A DNA stretch of 64,000 bases. It comes from Meandrina meandrites (lineage: Eukaryota; Cnidaria; Anthozoa; Scleractinia; Meandrinidae). Of this stretch, positions 36,621 through 48,200 are shown in pieces (positions within the stretch are counted from its first letter, which is position 1; every line of letters starts with the position of its first letter). Under the pieces are notes generated by a model. It was not told where the DNA came from. It searched no databases and saw only the letters and a list, made by a program, of their open reading frames with translations. The position numbers were made by a program, and so were the translations under genes. The stretch spans positions 6,065,001-6,129,000 of the forward strand of contig OY855906.1 of NCBI GenBank assembly GCA_963693305.1, read 5' to 3'.

Positions 36621-37900
36621 TTCAAAGATTTAATTTATGGTGTACAGTATAAGATTTTTATAACAGGTCTAGCCATGTGAATGGTTGGTCCTTGGAGAGG
36701 TTTTTTTTTGTTACAACATTTTGTAAAGGAGCCCTGGGCATCTTGGGTCAAGAGACTGCCAGAATTTTCTTTTGTATAGAGTAATTCAGATATTGACAGA
36801 AGGTAAAGAATATTGAATTTGGCATCTGTTTTCACAGACGTTTGAAAGGAAAGGCTCGCTCTCCTGTTCACAAAGTTTTACCATCCAGTGGGCATTTCCT
36901 GTCATTCGTAGTTGTGCAATGTTACAGCTGTAGGTAGTTCCTGCACATCTGCACTGCACTGGATAAAGCGTTCATGTTTATATCCAACACATCTTGCCTC
37001 GTATCACATTTTTATCGCATAATGTGTTTCCCCCATACCAGCTTATGCGTGTTGAGGGTATTTAATTTTTTTGGTCACATAAAGGCAGTGATGTGGATAA
37101 CTGTAATTAGAAAGATTTTGCTTTGTATATTTATTAAATTATCCATCAGTATCTTGCTTTCCCTTACCCATGAAGCAGCTTATGTGGTTTGGAACAATTT
37201 TATGTTGCCAAGTTACATTTTTGAGAAAATATTAGAATTATGTATACATGACACAGGTTCTTAAGGTTGGAACTTTTGAATCAGATACTTTTTATAAAGT
37301 GGATGGTTAATTTTTTTAATGTTTGTAATGGTCTTGTTTGAGTGTTGCGCTCCGTTTTCATTTGTAGCATTTTTGTCCAAGTCGAATTTATACTTGTTCA
37401 TGCTTATCTGCTGACAACATTATTTTTAGACAGAGTCAAATTGTTTAGTTTTGTGCATCTTTCCAAATTTACCTACGGCTGTTTGTTTGCTGTGTTTGCC
37501 ATATGTGTCCGGCACGTTAGTTTCATAGTGACACTGTTTGGTCTAGGGCATAATTTGATATAACATAGAAACTTATAGCTATTCCTAATGAATTGAATTG
37601 TATCAATTGAATAGATCGAAGAGTAGTGCTTTGTAATGTTTGTGAATACGAAATTACCATAGCTGACCAAGATGTTTCCCTTAGAGTATACGTTAAACTT
37701 GGTTGCGAGAGGTTGTGCAGTAAGTCACAAAAAATTATATATCAATGCTACGTGCCTATATTTATGGTATTGAAGACAATAAATTATTTTCTGTTGGCAA
37801 GTGATTCAGTTATTAATTACTTAACAACCAGGGATGAAAATTTTACCACAAATTTTGGCTGTGCTGCAAGCCTACAGGTATAATAATTTTGAAATAAGAT
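36621..37900 (+). other. Putative FOXO 3' UTR
   Basis: AT-rich sequence after the FOXO stop with no coding signal. A canonical AATAAA occurs at 37778-37783 and would give a 3' UTR of about 1.2 kb. Small open frames here are random. The polyadenylation site is inferred. Confidence 0.4.
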
Positions 37901-40900
37901 GTGAACAAGAGAACTTGATTCATGCTGCGGATAACTGGGTTTTCTTGAAGACTTTTAGAAGCACATCTTTTCCATGTGGTCTGAAGCCTTCACTCCAGTG
38001 ATGTATGCAAATCCTTGGCTGCTTATTAAAAGGATTGAGCTATTGTTTTGAAGCGTGATACCCGCAGCGAGGACAGGTTCGATTGTTACACTCTGAGCCA
38101 ATACAAAGGCCCTTTTGTAGTAAACTGTCATTTATTTCCAACAAGCGGTTATTCTATGGACCCTTGGGAAACATTGAGTCAGCTGCAGAGTTGAAAAGAA
38201 TCGTCAAGTGTTATTATTCGATTGTCTCGTGACTAGCCGCTTAGCACATGACACAGTTGAACCGGCCGTGCTGGATTTAAATTCTTGTCATTTTCCGCTT
38301 CTGTAATTGTCAAAAAAGTCGCGAATCACATTTGACGACTGTTATAAACTACGCAGCACGTACACAACGCGAATTCCCAATCATACAAGATGAGATGCAC
38401 GAATACTTCAATAACTTCGTCATCGCCAAGTGGCTATTTTTAATTTGTTTCCACTTCACAGTTATATGGGGCTAGACATTTCCTCTTCTTTGTTCGTCAC
38501 TTTTGGTTTTCTTCGTCACGCATGGCTAAAACCACGCTATACTTGTCAAGCAATTTGTCGGTTCTGCTGAACCTTGTTCGCTTCTGTTACCCTAAGGGCG
38601 CAAAATATGCGTAAGGGCAAATTTCGCGAGGAAGGGGAAACGAATACGTCGTTTAGATAAAAACACAATCTCGTCCACTCATTTTCAGCCGATAATGCTT
38701 CAACGAAAACAATTAGCTATCCGCAGGTGAATTTTTCCTGAATTCCAGCTGTGCCTTCCGCTACAGTGAACTAAAATAACACTAGAAGGCATGTTTTGCG
38801 CAGCTTGTGACGTCCACGCGCGAATCCCGTTAGCATCACGCGAGAAATGCGCGCGCGTGCGCTCTTTCACGAATATGATGAGCTTTAGATGAGGAGTTCT
38901 ACAAGCAGTCTTGCAGTATTTCGGCGAGCCCGAAGGGTGACTGGAACAGTTAATGACGATTTAACTGTACAGCGATGTTGTACACTATTTTTGAAATGTC
39001 ATATGAAAGTTTTTTTTATCCAACGTTGTATTTTCCCAAATTCCAGACTTTGAACCGTGTTAGATGCTCTCGCGCGGCCAGATACTCGGGGGGAGAGGGA
39101 GGGGGCAAAGCAAAAGGGCAAAGAGTCCGTCTAGAGTACAAATATCGTACGATATTTGTATTCCTTTAGCACTTTATTTGTACTTTAAAAAGTGGAGTTG
39201 GATAATAAATTAGATAATTCTTCTGCTCGGCCGATCTGCTCACTCACAGATTTGTCCACATCACTCCGACATCAATTACTTATCTCCGATGGCTTTATCC
39301 AAAGTATCGAGTTAAAATCCTTCTGTTTGTTTTTGTAGGCCTTAAATGGCAAGGCTTCTGATTACAACTGATATCCCTCAAAGCCAGAACTCTTTTGGCC
39401 CGCCGATCCGATTAAATGATTATCTCTACCTACATTACCCTGTCTTCCTTTCCGAGAGCTCGAGACGCACATAAGAGCTTAGGATGCAAGACAGAGCAAA
39501 AAAAAAAAAAAAGGTTGTTAATGCAAAGCTAAGACAAACTGCAAGGTTCTGTAAGGCCATCTGCGAAAAATGTCTCGTTTTCCATCGCCCTCTCTCTCAT
39601 GTCTTGCGAAAGTGGGTTGATTGACACGGTCCCACAAGCTTCTACAGTAGCTTTACACACAAACAGTGCTTTACCACTTATCAGTCAGTTAAAAAACAAG
39701 AAAAGAAAAAAAAGTCATGTACTAAATTAAAAAAAATAATGAAATAAATAAGTAAATATTAAATAAACAAAAACAAACGTTAAAACTTACAAAGTCCATT
39801 ATTACGTAACAGATACGTAGATCAATCGATAGATCAATAAATCAAAATACTTGATTATGTCTTTCCGCTGGTTGCAAGATGCCAGAGTCACAAGATAGGC
39901 ATTTTCATCTTAAAAACACCCAAGAAAAGGGATTAGACAAATAATCATTGTTTTTTGATCAGTTTTTGTTTGTTAAAATTTAGCCGGTCGGGCGATGTGA
40001 GTGTGAAACAAAACTTCTTATGGGGATATCACAGGGCACTAAGAAATGGATACTTTGCACATGTTGGACCCTAACTGTGGATGGACCAGACCACGTGAAA
40101 ATGTAGTCTAAACGCCCGCGCCCCTCCTCTGGGGGGTAAGGAAGAGAAGACAGCTGACATTCCAGACTAGTGAGCATGGTGAAAATGATATTTTCTTGAC
40201 CCGACCTACTTCGGGGTTTCAGCGGCCTTCGTCAGCGGATGGTCGTTGCTCTTGGATAGCTAAAACTTGCAGTGCACTGGATAAAACGCCTATAAATAAA
40301 ATCAGAATTTCTGACGTGTTTTCAGTGATTGGAAAAAAACTCGAAAGAAATTTTTGCAGGGTCCTTATATTACAAATGCGAAATTTTATTAATTATTGCT
40401 CTTCCCGTCATTTTTTGACCTGTTTCATAAAAATTACGCTATTGAATACGCATTTTTATATAATTTTAATATTAAACCTTATTAAGATATTTACGTGAGA
40501 TCCTGACAAAAAATAGCGAATACCGGACTCGAGAGAGCGGTGGAAATCGCACCTGGAAAGTACCGAAAATGTTACACGGCATGATCAATCATTTGCAACG
40601 ATCCTCTGGTACTTCCGACATTTTGAAACGAAAGCTTGTGCACATGATCGAACACGGTCATATAGATTCTTATCACGGAGTCTTCCAACTTAAGTTAAAA
40701 CAAAAAACAAAAACAAGATAAATACAAATGAAAAGAAATGATAGAAGAGAAGAGAAAGAAAAGAAACAGCCCCCTCCCCCCCCCCCCCCCCCCCCCCCGA
40801 TGCGACACTATTCGCGCCTGCAGTCTTTGTACTGCGCCATTCTTCTCTAGACATGCGCAAATCGTAATAAATTTCGCGCGAAAAGACAGTGTTTAGAACG

Positions 40901-41440
40901 AGATAGACTTCAGCTTGTGGCACCAAAATATTAAATCTATATGGCTCTTTACAGCGGCACATCCGTGTGATGTCTTCCCAAAAATGATAGAAGGTTGTAT
41001 AGTGGCGAAGTTGGTACTTGGTAAGTTTGAAACTGAGAGTATTTGCGCAATAAGGACGAACGGACATGCGAGAAGCGTCGCTTTGATATCGCGTCCCGTC
41101 TTATAATTTGCTAACCTTTGTTTTCATTTTTCGTCGCATCATATTCTCATCTTATGCAAACTTTGTGACCGTCGAGTTTGGCCGATTCCCTTTTGGGGTA
41201 CATCTGATACACTTAGTATTAGAGTCATCGTCATTTCAACAGTGCTTTAAAGTTTACAGGGATCAACACAAGCCTAATTAACTCAGATTAACTTCAATAG
41301 TCTGTTTCTCTGAATCAGTAGAGTTTAACTAACTCCAAGCCGCCATTTACCCGCCAATATATTGATTTTTAAACAACTAAATACTTGTAATCTAAAGCTA
41401 TGTACTTTACTTTCGTAGAAGGTGAGGGACAAGACATTAG
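37900..41440. other. Intergenic between FOXO and NPAT, no gene recognised
   Basis: No recognisable protein. It contains AT-rich and poly-A stretches (39490-39800), a C run of 23 bases at 40776-40798, and a segment at 40180-40250 (ACCCGACCTACTTCGGGG, GGCCTTCGTCAGCGGATGG) that reads like part of a dispersed repeat but could not be bounded. Confidence 0.45.
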
Positions 41441-41454
41441 GAAAATTGGTTCAT

Positions 41455-41625
41455 GTTTTCTATGGGTAGTTTCGTCTGATATGCCAGTTGATATATCGGC
41501 TAACAGTTGTAGCTGATAGTCCACTGACATATCGGTCAAGAGTCAGGTGATAGTCAGTGAACACTTGGCCGATAGTTGACCGAAATTCAGCTGATAGCTG
41601 AAAGACACTTGGCCAATTGCTGGTT
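41455..41625. repeat. Degenerate internally repeated tract (TATCGG/CCGATA)
   Basis: Variants of GATATATCGGCTAACAGTTG, GACATATCGGTCA, CTTGGCCGATAGTTGACCG and AGCTGATAG recur at loose spacing. It resembles a decayed minisatellite. It lies about 400 bases upstream of the NPAT start codon. Confidence 0.5.
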
Positions 41626-41810
41626 TTTACTGTCACACTGCAAAAAAGTATCTCCAAATGTATTGCCAAAAAAATCAAGAACATTATAGGTTGTAGAAAA
41701 TAACTGGATATTTTGCTTGTCCAAGTCTTGGATTCGTATGGTATTCCTTACTCGAGTTATCCGTCAAAATGTTCCACACAAATGTAGATAGCACATTATG
41801 GAAAAATTAT

Positions 41811-41848
41811 GCCATGTTGGTGCCCATGCAGAGGGGCACCAACATGGC
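41811..41848. repeat. Palindromic hairpin repeat, copy 2 (NPAT upstream)
   Basis: A perfect 15-bp stem GCCATGTTGGTGCCC / GGGCACCAACATGGC with an 8-base loop. The stem differs from copy 1 (29506-29544) at three base pairs, each changed on both arms so pairing is kept. The flanks (41765-41890) align with those of copy 1. The right arm runs into AACATGGCGGC, a YY1-like site, about 170 bases upstream of the NPAT ATG. Confidence 0.8.
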
Positions 41849-41887
41849 GGCTGGAAATCAATGAAAACATCTGGAATTCACTTCTGC

Positions 41888-41895
41888 TATAAAAA
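41888..41895 (+). promoter_or_regulatory. TATA-like box upstream of NPAT
   Basis: TATAAAAA lies about 125 bases before the NPAT start codon, just after the palindromic repeat. In an AT-rich genome such a match can arise by chance; its position makes it a plausible core promoter element. Confidence 0.35.
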
Positions 41896-42020
41896 GCAGT
41901 CCATTCACCGTTCAAGATGCAAGACATTATTTGAAAGTCTAAAAAATCAAAATAAAATAATCAAATAATGAGAGTTGTTCATTCCTAAAAAGATACGAGC
42001 CTGAAATACACAAGACAATT

Positions 42021-42206
42021 ATGCCAGCCGGTGTTCTAACCTACCTGTATGCTACCTCATCGGGAGTCAACTGCACTATTCTAAAAGTTATTCTGCTCTA
42101 TTTGTCAAATCAAGGTTACTTGAGAGAGGAAGGACTTCACAGAACATGCTCTGCTTTCCAGGATGAATGTTCTCTTTTCCATGATGACAACAAGGAATTA
42201 GACTAT
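42021..42206 (+). CDS. NPAT: NPAT exon 1, LisH-like N-terminus
   Basis: Codes 62 residues. ILLYLSNQGYLREEGLHRTCSAFQDEC aligns with the LisH region of NPAT (LVLGYLQQENLISTCQTFILES), with a short insertion between the helices. The leading 20 residues (MPAGVLTYLYATSSGVNCTI) are not recognisable, so a different start or an upstream exon remains possible. The donor GTATGT is at 42207-42212. Confidence 0.8.
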
Positions 42207-45200
42207 GTATGTTGATGTTAATCTATATTATGGGGGGTCTTGCAAAGGGAGGCATGCTCCCATCACTGCAAGACATTATGAGTTTGTACTATCTGGTAAT
42301 ATTATCGATATACAGGATAAAGGATAAAGTTTGCCATTGCTAAAATTGGAATGCGTATAAGAGAACATGGCAAGGAATATTGCTAGAAAGGATTATTGAA
42401 ATTTAATTCAAGCTGTTACTGTTTGATTGGCAGTTATTTCAAGCTTTTTAATCACTAAAAATATTTTCTTTTTCTTGTTGCAGGTCTTTCTTACAGCTGA
42501 CTTGAAGACAATCTTGGACGACTATTCGCAGTTGAGAGAATCAGGTCTTGTGGAGTATTTGTTAAATATGTAAACCCTAATGACCAGAAGAAAAAAAAAA
42601 TAGATTCCAGCCTTGCATATTTGTTAAATATGTAAACCCTAATGACCAGAAGAAAAAAAAATAGATTCCAGCCTTGCGTGACCTTGTCAGTTTTGTTGTC
42701 TAAGGCAACAGTTTTTCTTCCCATTACTTCAAACAGTTGAACCTTCAGTAAGGGGGAGGTGGGGGAGGGGTAGAGAAGATAAGGGGATAGGGGGATAGAA
42801 GAAGTACAGGAGGTTGGAGAAGAGAGGGCATGAATCCCCCAGGGGGGTACTCGAAGTATATGTGATGGGGGGGTCTGACATATTTTTTTGGGTTGAAAAT
42901 TTTTACGCTCGGTATTTTTTTGGGTCAAGAGATCTGTCATGCATTTTTTTAGGTCTTAAAAAAATACGTGTATTGTTTAGGGTTTTATCTCCGAGTGAAC
43001 TTTTCGTTTCGGGTTTTTGTTGTCTGTAAATGTGGAGCAGAAGGGAGGATGAAGAGACATTAACAGACATACCAATTTCATAAGCTTATTAATGCAAAAT
43101 CATGCATTAGAAAGTTCTGTTTATGGCTTAATTGAATAAATCAGTATTGAGTTATTTAAGTCTTGTATTTTTTTGGGTCTAAAATTTCAGGCTTGTGTAT
43201 TTTTTTGGGTTTGCAATATGAAGCTCCGTCGGACCCCCCCGTCATGTATACTTTGAGTACCCCCCCCCCCCCCCCCTGGGATGAAGCCGGGTTTCCAAAT
43301 TGGCAGGTACTAGAAAAAATTGTGAAAGTTTTGCCATATTGCATAATATTTTGCAATAACACAAAGAAGTGGGAACCACTAAGGAAATGGTATGGTAAGT
43401 GAGAGTTCCAGAGCCCCTGGTCTCCCCCACCAGTAACAGGCACCTCCTGTAGGTAGACTCCTCTCGTAAGCAGGCAATTAGTTATAGCCCCAGCTACACA
43501 CAAACCTTGCAGTTTTAAGTGAGGCTAAACAAAATTTAGACAAAGTTTAAATGAAGCCAATGTTGGTCAGTGGTCACACCAATATGTGGTGATTCCAGGG
43601 ACATTGCTTAAGTTTATAATATTGCATTGCCTTGTTTTGCTTGGTCGATGCTTGGACAACTCTCCTAAATGGACACATTCTCTGGTCTCAAGGGTGTGTA
43701 CATGTATGTGTTAAGGGAGGGTAGACTGTACTATATTTTAACATCATTTTGCATGTATTCTTCTTTTTTCAGGAAGAGAAAATGGTGTGCCGAGTAGCAC
43801 TGCTGTTTTAAAATCTCTGTGGAAGGATTTAGACGTTGTGATAGGACAATTGAAGTAAGTGTTTTGTGTTTTAGGTACAAATATTTGGTGGAGAGATGCA
43901 CTATGAGAGTAAAGTGTCTTGCCCAAGAACACAATGCGGTACCCCCGCCAGAGCTCGAACCCGGACCGCCTGATCCGGCGTCCAGCGCACTAACCATTAG
44001 GCCACTGCAGCTCCCAATCCATTTGCAGGGCTAGAGCCCAGTGGCTACTGACAGCTTTGATTTTACTAGCCAAAACAAGCTTTTACTAGCCAGGACTGTC
44101 AAACTTGTATGTAACTTATACCTGGCAGACAGCAATTTCGGTCAATCGTCAGACATTAGATTCTTGGATAAGTAAGTAAGTAAGTAAGTATATATGGTCA
44201 TGCATGCAGTTGTGCTCTCCCTCAGAGTCAATTTCCAGTAGTAGTTTTCTTCTACACGTACTAAGATGCCTGAAGTTGTCACTAGCCAAAATGGCTAGCA
44301 AAACCCCAAAACCTACAAATAAAAACAAAATTTTCGCTAGTCTGTGGCTAGATGGCTACCATAAATGTTGAGCCCTGCATTTGCACAATAAATTTTTATA
44401 CAGTATAAGGGGTATAGAATGGTCCTTGAAAAATAATGAGTTGGAAAATTTTAGGCGAGTCTCGGAATCTCGAGCTCGCAAAAAGTAACGCTTGTCTCGG
44501 AATCTCAAATTTTGAAATTGAGTCTCTGAGTCTTGCAAATCCGAGAGAAAGTTTTAGTCAGTTTGAACCATCACAAAACAACGGCAACAACAACAGCAAA
44601 GCAGAGAGCTACAGAGCGTTAGACTAGCGTTGTAATAGTCTCGCGCTGTGATTTCTAGATCACGGAGTCTCGCGCTCGGATCTTTGAATTGCGGTGTCTT
44701 GGGCTCGGATTTGAAGAAAATTGTAAGTCTTGGTCTCAGATTTTAAATGAGCGTCTCGGTGAGTCTCGGATTTTACCATTCTATACCCCTAGTATAATCC
44801 CAATTTCTCGATTCCTCGGTTTCTTGAAACTCCCAATTTCTTGAACCAATTTTCCTTTCCCTAGGAGGTTCGAGATTTTGTGATTCTATTGTAGCTACGG
44901 CATAATTAAACCTTTTTGTTTGCAGGTATGCCACCATTCCTTCAAGCACACCACAGGCTTACATGGGAAGTCAGTCAAGTAAGTTGTAAATTCTCCCTAC
45001 TCATTGCTATACATCTCTTTTAATGCTAGTTATGAGAATTTGTTTTTACAGTGAAACAGTATGTCCTGGTTGAAGTTTTGTACAATCCAGTCACATGACT
45101 GTTTGTCAGTGTTCAGATATATTCTAAACTACTGTACAGGGACATTTTTTAAAAAATTAATTTAATTACAGATAATATTTAATTGCCAAGACAATATACA

Positions 45201-48200
45201 TGTATGTTCTTAACCTCAGATTGATTTAAAATAAAATAATGATAATTCTCCCCAAAAGAAGATTTTGACCATACCTCACAGTCTTCTTCAGCAAAGATTC
45301 AGTTACCATTAACTTTCTTTCAAACACCAAAAACACGGCACAAGACACCATCATTTCTAAATCTGGGATCTAAAGGATAATGGAACCAATAACTGTATCA
45401 AATGGTTCATTATCAAAAGATTGAATTAATACAAAGGAAATCACTCTCACAGCTGCAATTTGTGTTAATCAGAGAAAATCTTTACTTTTTTGACTTTACG
45501 TCAAAGAAAATCTGTATCTTGAGTTCTGACAAGTCTGCTCTTCGTAACAAGATGTGAGTTGATGTCTTCATGCTGACGCAAAAATAAACCTAATGCAGCT
45601 AATCAGAAGCAGGGTCTCCATCTGCCCTAAATTGAAATTTTAAATCTACTGCCCAAGTCTCTACTGGTATAAGCAAATAAATGTGATTAGCATATGAAAC
45701 TTATTAAAGTAACTGTTGTGTAATTTTATATCTGAAAATTCCTTTTTTTTCTCTGCATGTACAGTACTATATTTAATTTTTAAATACAGTATACTTATGT
45801 ACCCTGCTTGTTCTCCAAATAGCACGCACAAGACGTCTTAACCATGGTCGGACAAGAAGAAGCATGTTGCCGAAAAACCAAGAAAGTATTACAAGCACAG
45901 CATCAAATCCTTCCACAACTCACCTTCCTGTGAAACCAAGTGGAAGTTACACAACAGAAAAACTGCCTTTACCAAGGCTTTCACCTGTTGAATCATCACC
46001 AAAGCTGTTACTACATTCATCACATGAAATTCAAACTGTGGATCTTCCATCTACAAATACTAACAGAGTAACACAAAATGGTGTTCAATCAAGTGCAGGA
46101 AGAGAGCCTCTAAATGTGCACAGGACACCAAGCACTGTACAATCTGTTGGGTCTGCTGTGGCAATCTCTAGTCCATGTGTTGGAGGAGAAAGTCAGGTAT
46201 CTAGAACCTCAATTGACCTAACTTCAACAGTTTCTATTGTCGCTAAAAGTACTAGTGACAAACTATCCAGAAATGCTGACATTGTTGAGGGCATGTTTGA
46301 TGGTGTGGATGAGGGCAGTGTATTAAATAATGAAGAGATGAACCATGGGGGAACAGAGACCAAATCTCCACCTGTGATTGTAATAGATGATGAAAGCAAT
46401 CCGGAGCAGAGAGTGCTAAATGTGGAAGAACATTCTTTGTCTCAATCACATCACAGCCAAGATGAATTACAATTACGATCACCAAAACGAAAAGGGTAAG
46501 GTTTCTCTTAATTTTAGAATATTGAAATACATGTATGCATATAATTTATTTAATATCCGTGGATGTAACACTCAAGGCCCAGTTCAAAGAGAGGATAATT
46601 ATATCCACTACATAAACTGCTGTCCAGTGGAAAAGTGCTGACTAAACAACTTACATGTATGCTATCCACTGGATAGCTGGTGACTTCAGTGGTTCCAGTT
46701 GTTCAAAGCATGATTTAGCTAATCCAAGAAAAAGATTCTGTTTTTCAGTAAGATTTTTTTATTGATCCTTTGAACAACTGGCACCAGGAACACTTCAGTA
46801 TTTGTTTTACCCTGTAAACAGACTCTAGACACTGAGAGAAAAACAACAATAACAATAACAAAAACATCTGCTTTGTTGCTATTATACACATGATATAATT
46901 TATTCAAGTATAACTGTCAAAAAATATTCCAGTTTTTTTGGTAACAAGGGAGCCAATTTATTTGTTTGCAGAATTCAGCCAAAGAAAAGGGTTCCGCAAG
47001 GTGCCTCTTGGTAAGCTGATTGTATCTCCTCGTTACATCCAAACTCTTTCATATTCACACATGGCAATACTTTACAGTGCAATAGCCTCTCTGCATTAAC
47101 TGGCAGATGATCTGATTATATGTTTTGTCTTTCACAGCACTTCAGTAGTCAATGATTCACCTGTGAAACCAGCAGTTCCTGAAACTGCCGAAGTTGAAAT
47201 GGACATAATGTGTTCCTCTGATTCTCTAATTCCGGTAAGCCTTTTCTGCTGTACTTCAAGACATTGTACCCAAGTTAAAGGGGAAATCTCGCCAAGATTT
47301 AGTGCTACTTGAAAATCAAACAAAGGTGTTGGTATTAATTGGAAGCCCACCAATAGTTGCCTAACCTTGCTAAAATGCACAGTACTGGTCACAAGAGTTG
47401 TTTAAGACTGGTGTGGCTACGGAAGGGTAGGGATGAAGTGGTCTAAAACTTGAAAACTTTGGGCCGACGTTTTCAATACTGACAAGTGCTACTTGGAGGA
47501 AAATCACTAAAAAACCATTGATTATGGTTTAGTCACATCTCAGAGAGTGAGTTTACGCCTTTTTGTCGTTTAAAAATTATTTTTTTGATCAGTGAGTGCA
47601 CCTTAATAATTCTAGCATAGTTTACACAGAACTTAGAAGACCTCTTGTGATACTGCCCCTTTAATACCTTTTTCTATTTTCCTGTTACCTGTATTTCTGT
47701 GCTGTTTGTATGGATGATTCAAGTCAAATTCATGCATAGATTATTATTGGAGATTTTAAAGTTTAGCGTAATTCTTGCTGTCATTTCTCATTTTGACGGA
47801 GTATTATTTTGTGATTTGTAGCAATCCTTCCTTGGCACACTACTTAGTACTCCTCTGTTACAGGAGAAACTTGCGGAAAATATCAACAAAGTTGTTGGCA
47901 GGTGAGTATAAGTGGAGTGCTGAAAGATAAGCAGACTTCCTTAAAGATACTACCATTTGCGTCCATCCCTGAAGCGTGATGAATTTTGCGCATTATTTTA
48001 CTTTTCAAACGTTGATGTTTTTGTCTCATATGTGTCACTTTTGACCAATGAAACGTTTGCGGTTTTGTCGTGAAATTGACAACGTTTTTGGTGCCATACA
48101 AGCATGTTTTGTTCACGTGCTCTCGAGGTTTTCAGGTTTTGGACCGTGGGAGCGTAGCTTCAAAGATGGCCATGGAGATGCAGGTTCAAGTCCAAATTGG

